Positions 14,719 through 39,505 are shown, counted from the stretch's first letter. The stretch: DNA of 64,000 nucleotides from Portunus trituberculatus (GCF_017591435.1 NC_059297.1:6132671-6196670); one strand, 5' to 3'. Notes: generated from the sequence alone by a model not told the origin. Program-made: numbers and translations.

Positions 14719-16632
14719 TATAACTGTGACAGCATTGTATTACAAGATGTCTACAGGACAAAAAGAAGTAAACCCAGGAAAAAATTTCTTTAAGTTACAT
14801 ATGCTGGTAGCCTGTACAATCAATTAATCTATTTTATTCAAATCTAATCTTGTCAGGACATCTTTTTCTTTTGTCTTTCAAGGCAATGACTATAACAGTC
14901 TCCATTTCTTATTCATATCATTTGCTTTAGCTACTTTTATCCCACTATTCCTAATATATCATGAAGACATCTTAGCTCACCTCCAGTTCCTTGATGATAG
15001 TGGCAGCATCATTGGTGACAAAGAGCTTCTCCAGATGATTGATGACCATCTTGTTACGTCCCTGAGGCCCATAGGCAGTCTTCAGTGTCTTGCTAAATTC
15101 CTTGCAGGCTGAGATGTTACGAAACACTGCTTCCTCCAAGCCAGAGAAATGCTGCAATGGGGATAAAAATTGTAAGCTTGGATATGTTCTAGCTTTTGTA
15201 CTGTTATCACATAATCTAATAGTTTCTTTTACATTTTCTTTCAATCTCTGGGTGTAACATGCATTTCCTGATTACATGAAGTATATAACAAGAGGATCAT
15301 AGAAAATAATTCAACAAATAAAGCATGGTACCTAATTAATCAATAACCTTATGTTATTTACTTTTTTCAATCAATACTAACTACTTGACCCTCTTAACCT
15401 ACTGGACTGCCCTTTATAAGGTAAACTAACTCAACTTAGTGTTTTATGATTTCCTAACACAGGAAGTTTTGCTCTTCCCACTTAGACCCTCATACGGTAA
15501 ACTAACCTAACTTGTTCCCTTGTTGGATATTCTTATAAGGTAAACTTATCTATCTATTTCCAATAGGGTAAAATGAGGCTAGAAATATTCCAAACAGTGA
15601 CATGTAGACCATATGAAGGGCTATAATTATTTATGGTGTACTAGTTGAAACACCACCATATGTTTGTCTGGAAAAAAAAGTGTACGAAAGGTCAAATTGC
15701 CTGTCACAAAAATCAAGCAGTGATAGGTGTTGGAAAATATTGATATAATCTTAGTCTCTTCCTCTGAGGTTAATATTTACATGTCATAAAATTAAAGTCG
15801 CAGAATACAATGCAGTACATAGGTATCAACTTCCAAAAGATTGTCATAACAAAATGGAAAAATAAAGTAGTTAAATACTGAATTGCATGGTCCTGTGGTT
15901 CTTGTGATGGTGACTGTCTCATCTTGATCTTCCCACTAGCATCCTAACCAAACTAAACAAGAAGCATTGTGTGGGTAAGGATGCTGGCAGCAAGATCAAG
16001 AATATGGAAGTCATCAGAAGAAAACAAGAGCGCCCTGCAACTTTGAATATTTACCAATCTTTTACCTTGCTCTTATTGCATTGACAAGTTTCATTATCCC
16101 TGGAACCTAACCAATTAAAATATCAACTGAAGAATACAGATTAAAGTATTTGAATGGACAGGTTTGAATGAAGTACAGAATGGGAGTCAGAAATTGGAAA
16201 CGTTCAACATCTAGCTCAAGCAAGGGATGTGTGTGGTATTGCCGCACCACCACAACAATAACAAGAGACCAAAGAGCAGCTCCTCCCAGGTGAGTCATGC
16301 CTGTCCGCCCTCACACCTGTCTCACTCACTGCACCACGCAATAACATCGCATCACGCACAGCAAAATTAACCACCACACACGTATACTGGACCTAAAACT
16401 AGGCCAACATGTGCATCCCTGAGTGTAGCCACGGCGGGGAATCATAGGAACACAAATAGGCGGCCCATGTGTGTCATGCGGCGCCGCCTCCACGCCGCCG
16501 CCTGCCACTTGCTTCACTCGTATTTTTCCCTGCTCAGGTCAATATTCCATCCCTTAGCGAGCATCTACGTACCCTGGCTCCATCCTTTAGCATGGAGGAA
16601 AATCCCGGAGCTCTTGGTACGTGGAGAGCCAT
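8478..16632 (-). CDS. CCT8: T-complex protein 1 subunit theta (CCT8), nine coding exons
   Basis: CCT8 is one of eight paralogous subunits of the cytosolic TRiC/CCT ring, which folds actin, tubulin and other proteins in an ATP-driven cycle. Joining nine minus-strand exons gives 546 residues, against about 548 in vertebrates. All introns are GT-AG and frame is kept. The start MALHVPRAPGF matches the conserved subunit N-terminus. Visible motifs are TAYGPQGRNKM (45-55), VTNDAATI (65-72), the ATPase motif GDGTN (98-102), NVDNVRICKILGSG (exon 4), KWDLRRLCKTVGAT (exon 6), RGSTDN (exon 7), AGAGSTEV (410-417, where most relatives read GGGATE) and ILRVDQIIMAK (518-528). The tail ends in acidic residues. 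Exons are 16573-16632, 14981-15151, 14193-14438, 13839-14018, 11945-12124, 11497-11750, 11253-11373, 9757-9894 and 8478-8768. Introns 4 and 7 carry transposons in the opposite orientation. No frameshift was found. Confidence 0.97.
9025..9111. repeat. (GA)n in CCT8 intron 8
   Basis: About 43 GA units, followed by a short CA stretch. It makes the Arg-Glu and Ser-Leu shadow ORFs. Confidence 0.97.
9757..9894 (-). CDS. CCT8: CCT8 exon 8 (residues 405-450)
   Basis: Acceptor TTTTCAG before GATGGGCGG, donor GTTAGT after CCTAAG. Encodes DGRCVAGAGSTEVQL and CPGLEQYAIKKFSES of the returning equatorial domain. Confidence 0.95.
10044..11128 (+). mobile_element. Tigger/pogo-like DNA transposon, internally deleted
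   Basis: About 1.1 kb in CCT8 intron 7, antisense to the host gene. The ends are inverted repeats: both read ACTCATGCCTCGGTTTTACG inward after one differing base (C at the left, T at the right). They are flanked by TA dinucleotides at 10042-10043 and 11129-11130, the target duplication of Tc1/mariner/pogo elements. The internal ORF keeps only the DNA-binding half of a Tigger-type transposase. No DDE catalytic domain is visible, so it is non-autonomous. Downstream of the ORF, GGTAAGT near 10875 and TTTACAG near 10937 could be a small intron of the original element. Confidence 0.87.
10304..10801 (+). CDS. CENP-B/Tigger-type DNA-binding ORF, 165 aa
   Basis: The open frame begins MPSEASVERKKR and ends RYSE. 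Residues about 13-57 form a psq/CENP-B N-terminal helix-turn-helix (VAQKLELISKLENGASV, YGVKKQTVSDI). Residues about 90-150 match a CENPB-type second HTH (LDEAVYKWYVQQK, SDGWLWRFRNRYGLRN). Such domains bind transposon ends. The DDE nuclease that normally follows is missing: the frame passes GEAGSADT and stops about 11 codons later, which fits an internal deletion. The ORF is free of stops, so it is young or possibly retained. Whether it is transcribed is unknown. Confidence 0.75.
   Translation: MPSEASVERKKRVNLTVAQKLELISKLENGASVKIVCEQYGVKKQTVSDIHRAKAKLTKYAVKYSVDGYASMSGSVAPRKHMKIGSQKQLDEAVYKWYVQQKACGNKVTSGTIRNACEQLSKHLGIQFSASDGWLWRFRNRYGLRNSVVRGEAGSADTVGFRYSE
11253..11373 (-). CDS. CCT8: CCT8 exon 7 (to residue 404)
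   Basis: Acceptor CCCACAG, then A completing the split Arg codon, then QQAEESKIATIIIRGSTDN. Donor GTGAGT follows CTGTGTCGG. The 121-bp length restores frame exactly. Confidence 0.94.
11497..11750 (-). CDS. CCT8: CCT8 exon 6 (residues 280-364)
   Basis: Acceptor GGTTCAG before GTGAAGGC. Donor GTAATT follows TTCCG, leaving a codon split two plus one with exon 7 (Arg). Apical-domain sequence with KWDLRRLCKTVGAT. Confidence 0.95.
11945..12124 (-). CDS. CCT8: CCT8 exon 5 (residues 220-279)
   Basis: Acceptor TTTACAG before GGAATGGTC (GMVF), donor GTAAGG. Encodes the apical-domain entry with VAVYSCPFD and ETKGTVLIKTADE. Confidence 0.96.
12393..13701 (+). mobile_element. 5'-truncated jockey-like LINE copy in CCT8 intron 4
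   Basis: Starting at CTTTCCTAACTG this is almost identical to 3239-4528, with only a few single-base differences over about 1.28 kb. It ends in the same 3' UTR and a poly(A) of about 31 nt (13671-13701). It keeps the RT block LDISKAFDRVWH and, in frame here, GVPQGSVLSPTLF and YADDTTLHY. That shows what the first copy lost by indels. It shares the TAA after the RT core. It lies antisense to CCT8, in an intron whose 3'-flanking part is low-complexity AAATA/AACAA sequence. No clean target duplication was seen. Confidence 0.92.
13839..14018 (-). CDS. CCT8: CCT8 exon 4 (residues 160-219)
   Basis: Acceptor CTACAG before GTGACC, donor GTATGT. Encodes TTIMSKQFGNEDFLAKLV and the conserved NVDNVRICKILGSG block. 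Confidence 0.97.
14193..14438 (-). CDS. CCT8: CCT8 exon 3 (residues 78-159)
   Basis: Acceptor CCCACAG, donor GTACAT. Carries QEQEMGDGTN with the ATP-hydrolysis Asp motif of group II chaperonins. Confidence 0.97.
14625..14716. repeat. (CT)n(CA)n in the CCT8 intron 2 region
   Basis: A compound dinucleotide run between CCT8 exons 2 and 3: about 24 TC units followed by about 22 AC units. Confidence 0.97.
14981..15151 (-). CDS. CCT8: CCT8 exon 2 (residues 21-77)
   Basis: Acceptor TTGCAG, then CATTTCTCTGG (HFSG). Ends GAACTGGAG before GTGAGC. Holds the first equatorial motifs TAYGPQG and VTNDAATI. Confidence 0.97.
15152..16572 (-). other. CCT8 intron 1
   Basis: The 1.4-kb first intron has donor GTACGT and acceptor TTGCAG. 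It is AT-rich in its 3' half, with a few AACCTAACTT-like words. Its 5' part (16240-16570) is GC-richer and contains a short ORF with no recognisable content. No further gene is seen. Confidence 0.7.
16573..16632 (-). CDS. CCT8: CCT8 exon 1 (residues 1-20)
   Basis: Starts ATGGCTCTCCACGTACC and ends AGG before donor GTACGT. It encodes the N-terminal strand ending KDGAR and joins exon 2 at HFSGLEE in phase 0. It is too short to appear as a long ORF and was found by matching the expected N-terminus. Confidence 0.93.
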
Positions 16633-17681
16633 GATTGTGGCGAGGTTGAGATGACAAGGAAGGAGCCGCTCACGCCACAGCAGACACACACCACAGGCCT
16701 GCCAACCTCGTCCGCCCTTGTCTTCCTCGCCCTGAACCTTCCAGAATGATTATTTATCCCTATCGTTTTTTTTTTCAAAATATGCATAACTGGATTCCAT
16801 ATTTATATCTTGTGAGTTAATTTTGCTGTAGTATATATCCTTTGTCCAGGATAAAATTACGGGTTTTATATCAATTGTATCTCTCAGTAAATGCGGTTGT
16901 CATACTTGACATGTAGATATTTTAGCAATGATAAAGTTTTGATCAGAGCAGCCTTGCTATACTACAGATAATTGGATTAAGAACTTAAGGGATCAGTTTT
17001 TAGTCGATTCCATGAAATTGCAATCGTTTAAGAAATATGAACTGTCAGCCTCTTTCCAAAACAAGTTCGCATAAAAATCATCATCAGCTGATGATCCCGC
17101 AGGACAGAAAAGGTCCGAGTAAAATAACCACATTATGTTGGTTATTGGTTAAAGTTCGGCGAGATACACACGTTGGAACGTTAGGAGGATTATGTCCAGT
17201 ATCTCCTCCCTTTATAAAAAAAAAAAAAAACTATAGGTTGAACAAAGACAATAGATGAGCAAATTCATTCTTCTCCGTAAACTGAGATGCTAGAGAAAAC
17301 ATTTCGTTATCATTAATGTTGTGACTTACATAACGCAGTTGTATGTTCATGCAGTCTTCTGGTACATTTTACTTAGAGCCATCTAAATGAGGCTTTTTGC
17401 TTTGAGCCAAGGAAAGAAGACATTCGGTATAAAATGTAAGATAGGTGAAGCAGCAGGTCAGTCATATCTGGAAACAGCCTTATTTGGAAGTGAAGAGTTA
17501 ACTTGGGCCTTAAAAAGAGATGCAGAGTTGAATTAGACTGAATTTTCTGTTGTTGCACTGCTGCATGCACGTCTATATAATGATGGGAAGAGAGAGAGAG
17601 AGAGAGATAACTTTATTGTTGCAATAATGTATGTACACAGCAAGGGAGGAGGTCGGATGCCATGCCCCTCCCCCTAACCAC

Positions 17682-17682
<1 letters not shown>

Positions 17683-17729
<47 letters not shown>
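17683..17729. repeat. (GA)n microsatellite
   Basis: About 23 GA units, preceded by a smaller GA run at 17589-17609. Confidence 0.95.
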
Positions 17730-17732
<3 letters not shown>

Positions 17733-18599
17733 GAGAGGGGTGGAGATTTTTCTAAAACCCCACTACAGTTTATTTTCCATTTGCCGAAGAAAAGAATTCC
17801 CCTGCATGCCTTGAGAACTCGATCGTGTGCACACAATAAATAAATTTATCCATTCTGAAATGTGTAATAGTTATTGCTATTCTTTGTAATTCATGGAGTA
17901 TCAGTTACACTTAATACACTACATTCTAGAAGCAGAGCAATTAAAAGTACTCTCGGTATACTTCCTTCAAAAGATATTGAAGTAAATACTTTAGATGAAG
18001 GTAGCAAGACTATATCCCAAAGCATGTTAGGAACGAGACACGCAATTGAGGACCAAGAGGACTTTATATAGTAGGTATGTTTATTCTCGTCCCACTTATA
18101 TCTTGTTATTTATCAGTAGCTATAATAGGACCTCAACAGTAAGTTTTAATTACTTGGTGTGAAGAATGCATATAACCTTGCTTGCCTATATATACTGAGT
18201 ATGCACACATATAATGATCGATCATCCAGCGCTTCATGAGTTCTTTATGATATATTTTTTTCGGGTGTTTGCTTTCATTCTCAGCATGATAATTTCTTAC
18301 GTAAACTTAATTAACAATCTTTGCACATGAGATGTCCTTTTTCAGAATTGTCACCTTTTATTTCGAGGTGATTTTTTCTTTCTTTCCTGTAAGTGATGAT
18401 CGAGGTCTGAATTTTATCTTTGCTCATCACGCGCCTTTTTCCTGTCCTGGTCACATTCTTATATTAATAAAAAAAAAAAAAAACTATATATTTGGTAATT
18501 CTTGATTGTCTTGCAACAGTAATTAATCAACACGCTATTCATGCCTCGATCAGCCTTCTCGTTCCCGTCTTTCTCATATCAAATTCTTCCCCTGGCAAG

Positions 18600-18784
18600 T
18601 CACAATATATGCGCGACGCCAAATTGCGACTTTGCGAATTTGTGGCACCATGAATTTCGAAGTCTTAAAGTCGAAAATCGCAAACGTCAAAAAGAAAAGA
18701 AAAGAAAAATCGAACTTAACGCACGACCAGTGCATGCGTTATAGGTTATAGTTTTCCGCGATTTTGAACAGGAAAAAAGAAGAG

Positions 18785-18843
<59 letters not shown>

Positions 18844-19240
18844 CATTATTACTATTATTATTATCATTATTACTATTATTATTTTCAAGAAATTGCCGCG
18901 GCAGGAGATGGACCAGGAGGACGTATGGAGGAGGAGGATGACCTGTAGACACTAGTTAAAAGCTGCTTCAACTAAAAAAAAAAAAAAAAATGAAAAAAAA
19001 AATGTTTCTCTGCCTTAGAAATCAAAGCATGTTTCTAAATTGTCGCGCCAAGATTTGCTTTACCATTAGCGGAGTAGCACTGGGAAATACAAAGTCGCAG
19101 TCGCAAAGTCCCTAGTCCCAAGTCGCATGCGGGGTGCCCAAAGTCGCAGTCGTAGCAGATCCGGCGGCAAAGTCGTAAAGTTACACCTGAAAAAAAAGTC
19201 GTGCCCAGCTGGTAAATGCGACATTGCAAACTTATGAGAT
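18600..19240. repeat. AAGTCGC/GCGACTT motif clusters around (TTA)n
   Basis: Left of the (TTA)n (about 18610-18690) the words GCGACTTTGCG and AAAGTCG occur. To the right (19090-19225) AAGTCGC or a close variant occurs at least six times. Clusters of one short word on both sides of a core resemble the subterminal repeats of a non-autonomous DNA transposon. I could not define inverted ends or a target duplication. Confidence 0.35.
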
Positions 19241-19295
19241 TCTTGCATGTTTAGTCACAACTAACTTTTCAAGTCTGGATCAATATTCCTATTAA

Positions 19296-19298
<3 letters not shown>

Positions 19299-19378
<80 letters not shown>

Positions 19379-19385
19379 ATAGCAA

Positions 19386-19425
<40 letters not shown>
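19299..19425. repeat. (CT)n-spacer-(GA)n inverted repeat
   Basis: About 38 CT units, a 16-nt spacer, then about 17 GA units. The arms are complementary, so the strand can fold into a long hairpin. Confidence 0.95.
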
Positions 19426-19429
<4 letters not shown>

Positions 19430-20404
19430 ATAGTTCATCCTGAAACCATATTGCGACAGAAATAAAACAATTATCTTTTCAGTAACTACTGCATTTTCCT
19501 TCCCTCCCAGTTCAGCAAACTAGAATTCTTATTTACAGCTTTTCACATCGATGCTACACACACGCAAAGGCGACAAATAATGATTCTATTACTCTGCCTA
19601 GGTATACGAAGACACCATACCGTGCAGTCAGAGGATGGTAGTGCTAGGTACAGTACGTACCTGATTAGAACACCTCAGCCATGCAAATAACTATTGTTGA
19701 TAACATAATGAAATAAAGAGGATTCTTTTTATATATTCTGTACATTTTTTTCTTTACTTTTTTTTTTTTTTTTTTCCTGTCCCGCAGTACTCATGAAAGT
19801 ACGGTACAGCTACGTATACACATTCTTTTACGTAGTTTCTCTTACCTTACTTTTAACTACTGCGTACTGTTGGTGTTGCTCGATTTGAAATGAGACTAAT
19901 GGTAAATCTCTATGTAAACATCTTGAAGGATAAACATGCTGCATTGATTATATATCTATATAAAGAGCTACCTACTCAAATATGAACATGCGGCGCAATT
20001 TCATCTTATCACATCTAATAAGTTAGAAATTTTTACTAAATATCAACCATTGTTTATTTATCACATTACTGTAGATAATGCACAGGCAAACAATTTCCCA
20101 CTGTGATAGGATGATGTGCAATACCTTTGTGAAAGTTACAGCGAACGCCATCTATTGAGGAGAGCAGCGGCACAATCGATTAGTCAATACACTGTATAGA
20201 CAACACAAGCTTATAAGTATACACAATCGAACACTATATAGGATCCCATGAACACCTTAGCCAAAGGATGCAAGAGGGATCTAGTAGTATTAATAGTGGG
20301 TAGAGCAGAATAATATAAACCTGTATACTTGAGAGGCAGACGAGAAGCTGTGTCACTTGACTGGGGGAGGCGCTCACCTTAACACACTCACCACAACCTC
20401 CACC

Positions 20405-33424
<13,020 letters not shown>

Positions 33425-33569
33425 AAATTTCTCAAGGAAGCATAAAGGAAAAACAGGACCAGCAGTGAACAAGGAAGCAATAACTAGTGTCTCACTGGGT
33501 GTGAAGAAAGGCTTAGACCACTCGTTGAAGAACTTGCAATCTGTGTAGCTAGTATGGCTGCTAGCATAA

Positions 33570-33575
33570 AATAAA
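33570..33575 (+). terminator. Candidate NAPA polyadenylation signal
   Basis: AATAAA lies about 146 nt after the stop codon. Further AATAAA words at about 34947 and 34999 could serve a longer 3' UTR. Confidence 0.4.
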
Positions 33576-34466
33576 CAAGTTAATAGCATTGCAGTTTTAA
33601 TATTTTTAGATCTTTGTTGTTGCTAAGCCTTTTAAAGAATCATCATTATCCCTAACTCTTAAGGTGACCCAAGTTGTAGGGCTGATGTGCGGCATGGATG
33701 CTGAAGATGTTGAGGTTGCCAAGCGATATAGAGTATTATATCCAATATAATGATCGTGTTCTGACATTGGGGACTACTAGTCATTGCAGATGGATGTTTC
33801 AGCTCCATACTGAAACTGTATTCACAAATAAGAAGTCATTTTATAGGACTCATAAATGCTAATATATTGCATAATGGAGGGTGAAAAACAGAAACCAGTA
33901 TGGATTATGTCTATCCTTATTTTATAAGGAACTTATCTTACTTGTGTTAATTTTGTATTGGTCCAGTAATTATTAATGAGAATACTGAACTATTGATCTC
34001 ATGCAAGGAGTTCAGTAGTGTGCTAAACAAGATGAATTCTCTTGGTACATTTTGTAATTCTAATGATTTATAATTAGCATAAACCTGTTATCATGATGTT
34101 AACAAAGCAAAAACTGAAGGTTTTATTACAGAGAAAAAGGACCCACCTTTTGTATTGAAGTGTTTAGTCTTTCTTAAGCAAGTACTTTCCATGCCATATT
34201 TTTAGAAATACAAAGCATACGTGAATTATTGTTAGAAATGTTATTGCTAGGTGTTAGTGGAGGTGGTGGTGTTCTGTTTGTAGAAGTGGAGTGAGACATT
34301 TGATCACAACCTGGAAGCCTTCTGGTCCATTTCTGGACAGCCATGTGTACTATTGAATTTTGATCTTGATAAGTGCATATGATCATTGATTTCTTCATTC
34401 ATCTGTTGAATCATTGATGCTTTCATAGTTTGTATAAGGTGATTTTTTTTTCCATTACTGTTCTTC

Positions 34467-34505
<39 letters not shown>

Positions 34506-37500
34506 CATCATCATATTGTTTTGTTATTGGTGCAAAGTTACATTTGTAAATTCTATCGTCTAATTTTAAGAATATTGTTCTATTTGCTTCAGGTAAATTT
34601 TTGCAGTTATACAATGTACACAACATGTTTTGTATTATACCGAAGTGAGCAACAGGCAACTGCTTAATGCTCAAATTTACTTTAGGTATGTGTTACTAGT
34701 AATTATGACTGTATATACAGATGCACTTCGATTGCAGTAATGGTCAGGTATATATTTTTTATTGACACAATAACGTACTTTTTTTATTTATTTATCTATT
34801 TTTTTTATTTATATATATATTTTTTATTAATCCCAATAACATCCCTCAATTTGTATTTTGGTAATTGACACATTACCTTAAAGTTGTAGGTTTTATTTTA
34901 TGTTACTTGTCAATGCAAAACAAATATATTTCCTCATAAGACCCAAAATAAATTTTTTGTCTAGAAGAGTTTCATGTGAAAGTTTTTTATTCTAACAAAA
35001 TAAAGCATTTGTGATAGTAATCAGTAAATTCTGTAGAGTTGTCTACACTGTGTCATTCTCTCAATCTTTCAGTGCATATATTAACTGCTTTTCATTAATA
35101 TTGATCTTATAAGTGTATGTTTTGTAAATATTCAGCTGCTAGACAGTGGGATATGTAGATGAAGTTGAGGTACTCTTGTTGAGCTCCATTTTAATGAAAC
35201 GTTGTGTCCTGATGTATGAATCACATACATCTTTAAGTCTACAGTACCACTCTACTCTTCCTATGGTATGTTATCATTTGATTTCTTGCTCATTGGATTT
35301 ATTCTTTTGTCATAGACAATAATTTGTGTGCTTTCAGTATTGATTTCTTGAAATCTGAGAAACAAGAAACTGCCTCTCATGGCATTGCAAGAGTTATATA
35401 TATATAAATATATTTTTGTTGTCAAAACTAAGAGATAGATTTGCTTTGTTAAGTATTTTGATGTAATTTGCATGCATGTTACATAGAAAATTTAATTAAA
35501 TTATATGCACATTGTTGCTTATTTTGAAATCCTAAATTGCAAACAAGATTTGCTGTTTAGAAGTGTAAATATAAAACTTTATTATTTTTTTTATTATTAA
35601 TTTTTTTTATTATTGTTTGTTTCAAAAGTGATAGGTACATTATGTTAAGGAATACTTGGTTAAGCATATCAATAGTTTGCAGCTTTCTTATTTGACTCTA
35701 GATTGCTTTGTTTGTTCATAATTGAAAAGTATACTAGTACATATTTACATTTTACCTTTTCACCACTGAATATGGTTCATGGCTGAGGTTCAGGCTTATA
35801 AATTAAACTAAGAAAGAAAATGAATGAGCTTCATTAACATTATGCTTGTGAACCATCTTCCAGCACTGTTTTTGTACTAAAAGAAATGTGGGCTTGCTTG
35901 TGGTAAAGGAACATTGTGTCACAGTAGTAGTATTGTGTTAGGCCAGTGTAAGACTGACTTGGTCCTAGTTAAAATGGATAAAAAAAAAAAAAAAAAAAAA
36001 AAAGGCAGATATTTTAGAAATACACAGTGAATGAAGCATCTATGAAAAGGCACTTCTGTTTCAAATTGTTAAAATTGTCAAATTATTAGATCTAGCTTAT
36101 TTCTTTTGCTTATTATTTTAATGTCAACTCACTTGTACAGGAAATGCACTAAAATTCTAAAGAAAAGCCAAAGAAGATTATTTGATAACTAAAACACACA
36201 CACACACACACACACACGTCAGTGGAAATATCAATGTCTCGCGTGTGCCCTGCTCTGGTCACAAAAAATTTTACTCAATGAACACTATTGTCTTCATCAA
36301 TTCAAGTGATTGGACATGTTTTTGAAAGGCCTCAACCTTACTTGATGGCTTTTATGAACTCTAGGTTCTCTGAAGGATGAAAGTGGTGCCAACCATGAGT
36401 CAGCACATAATTTGTTCTTAGAAGCATGGATAAATTTACAGGTGAATAGAATTGGTAGGCTTCCGGGTGAATAGGCTTGCAGCATTAAAGGAGACTGGCT
36501 CATGCTCTTTTCTCAGCCAGGAAGTTGAACCCCTTGTCTCTAAATTGGGGGTTACAAGAATAATTATGGAATTTTGCACAACCTTGCCCCATTTAACCTC
36601 ATTCACATACCCTCCTGCCTTAATCATTGGTATTGCACCAGCATAAAACAGGATCACTGCATTCAAAAAGCATTTCAGATTAATAACATTTCAATCTTCG
36701 ATCTAACTTACTGTCTGATTTACAAACTTTTTTCTGTTGTAAGATCTTTCCAATAAAAATTCTGCATTATATTATTTCTAACTTTTTCTTTGAGATATGG
36801 CTTGCAAGCAAAATAACCACAAGCTTCTTGATTTGCAGCCATACTTTGCCCAGGTTTCTATATGGAAGTAATCATCATGGCATTGATGAAATGGTGTCTT
36901 CAATACTCTGGTTTGCATTTTTCTTTCAAGATTTTATCTTTACATTGAGTAACATTGCATCAATGGAAGCAGAAGCAGGTTACATATTTGCAAGTGGAAT
37001 TTGAGGAGAAATAATTATATATATTTATTAATCAACATTTTTTATTCATAGAAAACCAAAGTACGTATATAACAAATCAAGATTTGTTTCATGACATTGT
37101 TAAAGCATATGTTTAGAACTACTAGAAGCATACCTATATGCAGTTTTATTGGCTAGTAATAACTAGCCCAGCTCTTAGCTCAATATATCATGTGATTTCC
37201 CTATTAACTAATATGTGGAAGTGTGTGACTGAATATTACTTGACATGTCAAGGTATATTGTGGGTATAAATGAATGATAGTGTGCTCTGATCAAAACTCC
37301 CACTGTGGAAAAGTCTTGTTGTCACTAGATGGAAATTATTCTCGTCTTTTCCTAAAATACATAGTTTAGCAAAATCTAGTGTTAACTATGATTCTTTTTG
37401 TCCATTCTATTTTGTTGGCAAAGTAGTGATGGAAATTTTGTCATTCTTTTTAATCTTTTTTTCTAGTTACTGTACTAATTTCTAGCTAAAGTACATTATG

Positions 37501-38223
37501 TATTTGTGCATTTTCTATATGAATGATTTCTTCATACTTTACTATGAGTATCAAAATAAACTAATAAATGTTGAAATTCATGATCTTTTTTTTTTAGAAT
37601 GTTTGACTAGAATGACAGTGAAAATCTAATGGGTGTTATTGACTTTCTCTAATAGTGAAAGTCATTTCATGGTGACAGGAAGTGAATAAGAAAAAGAAAG
37701 AAAAGAACATTGCAAGCATTACTGAAATCATAAAAATAAAAGAAAACCATGGTCAACATACATATGTTTGGTAATAATAACAGGATGATTTATAGGTTCA
37801 AAGGATTTCAGAAGCCAGCCAATCAAGATATTGACTGGCTGACTTATATTCCACTAGCTAACATTATTCAGTTATTTAATATGACTAGTGTCCTCCACTG
37901 GACACCATATCCAGGTCTTTCCCAAGTCTCCTTCCAGCTACTGCTATCTCAAAAATCCAGTGCAATTCTTGAGCAATGCTCTCCTCCCTCCCCTGATGTG
38001 CCCTTACCATCTCAGTCTCTACCCCTCAGCACATTCATGACATCCTCCACTGCACACATTATCACTGTCTTTCTCAGGGTATGCACACTTTACTTGCAGT
38101 TGTCTTTGCTGTAGAGATAGAGAAGAAAACAATTCTTTGGGAATACCCTTTAATTCATTATGTAATATACATATAGAAAGGAAACATTAATTACAATGGT
38201 TTATGCACATATATGCATAAGGT

Positions 38224-38225
<2 letters not shown>

Positions 38226-38266
<41 letters not shown>
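38226..38266. repeat. (GT)n microsatellite
   Basis: About 20 GT units ending in GCACGTGCAC. Confidence 0.95.
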
Positions 38267-38267
<1 letters not shown>

Positions 38268-38413
38268 ACGTGCACAATATTTTGCTTGCTATCAAACAAG
38301 TAGAGATTTGATGACACTGGTGCCCTGAGACCAAGACAGATCATATCACCTGTCATTGATTAAAAAGATTATAGTTGGAAGTACTGTCACACATTTTTCT
38401 TGAAACTCATACC

Positions 38414-38417
<4 letters not shown>

Positions 38418-38477
<60 letters not shown>
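38418..38477. repeat. (GA)n microsatellite
   Basis: About 30 GA units. Confidence 0.95.
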
Positions 38478-38480
<3 letters not shown>

Positions 38481-39347
38481 TCTACGAGCTGACTAGTTTT
38501 GTTTCCGAGTTGTTTTGATGTTCTTCTTTTGAAACAGCCTAGGTTATTGAAAAGGGAAAAAGAGAAAGAGGGAGATACAAAGTTTACCAGTTAAAGCAAT
38601 AAAAGTCAAAGTAATGATAAATGCTTGCATTACTAAGATGGATAGCACAGGAGTGAGAGTAGGTAGAAATTCTTGTGCGAGAAGATCATTTGAGGGAGGA
38701 AGACACAGTTTGTAAACTTAAGTGTGGTAAATATAGAAACAAGAATAGAAGAGGATAAGATACGCATTGCAGCTGTGTGAGAGAATTAAGACAGTGTTTT
38801 AATGAAGAGTAGTTAATGAGATGAAAAGTGTCTGACTCCATCCTGTTTAAGAAAGCTGTATAACTTGAACCTCCCTACTATGCTTAAGGTAATTCTTTAC
38901 ATTAGCTTATCATCTGTAAAGAGTGCTTATTTATTCCTCTGTTATGAAAAATATATGTAACACTGCTCTGAATTCACTAACTCTGACCAAATCAATGATG
39001 GTAAGCAACTTCATGTTTGAAGTGTACATACTTAGATAAGTGGCCATCTCAGGACACCAAATATTATTCATATTTATCTTAAAACACTTAATGGATTAAT
39101 GCAAAATCAAGGCTCTGCTCTATGTACACTCAGTTAAAACAAATATATTTCTTTTCAATCCCTTGCAATCGTCTCATATTTAAATCTAATTCTTGTTGAA
39201 GAAAAATGTATCTTGAAGAAGGTACAAAACTGAGAAATACAAATGGAATAACAAAAATATTGACCATTATTATTTACTACATGAATCGTCAATCTTGGGA
39301 TATTCTCAGATCACTTGAAATTCAAGCAGATACTGTTTTCTGTTACT

Positions 39348-39505
39348 TCAAGACATGGATGTCTTTGCAATACCCATCATGAGAGCAGCAACAGTAAATC
39401 CCTGAGCCACCACTCTCAATCTCATCATGCTTTGCGACCTGCCACGTTTCCCAGTGCTGAAGCTGTACAAGCCATAAACCAGTGCCATTGTTGTTAAGCC
39501 ACAAC
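39348..39505 (-). CDS. HIGD2A: HIGD2A exon 2 (residues 54-105)
   Basis: Acceptor ATTTTCAG before GTTGTGGCTT. Contains both membrane segments and the QX3RXRX3Q signature, then stop TGA after KTSMS. Confidence 0.95.

Larger units (their letters stand above)
16633..20404. other. Shared 5' flank between CCT8 (-) and NAPA (+)
   Basis: This 3.77-kb head-to-head spacer must contain both promoters, but no core promoter motif is convincing. It holds (GA)n at 17683-17729, (TTA)n at 18786-18890, poly(A) and poly(T) runs, AAGTCGC-type motif clusters, and a CT/GA inverted pair at 19299-19425. Short ORFs have no domain-like content. Confidence 0.6.
33576..39347. other. Convergent intergenic region between NAPA and HIGD2A
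   Basis: AT-rich sequence that may include long 3' UTRs of both genes. It contains (TTA)n at 34467-34504, an A-run at 35980-36003, a short (CA)n at 36193-36217, (GT)n at 38226-38266 and (GA)n at 38418-38477. The ORFs are short with no domain-like content. No RNA gene is recognised. Confidence 0.6.

Noticed and set aside
36436..36666. 76-residue minus ORF with a plausible hydrophobic start
   Set aside because: No recognisable family, no splice support and no neighbours to support it; left as intergenic.
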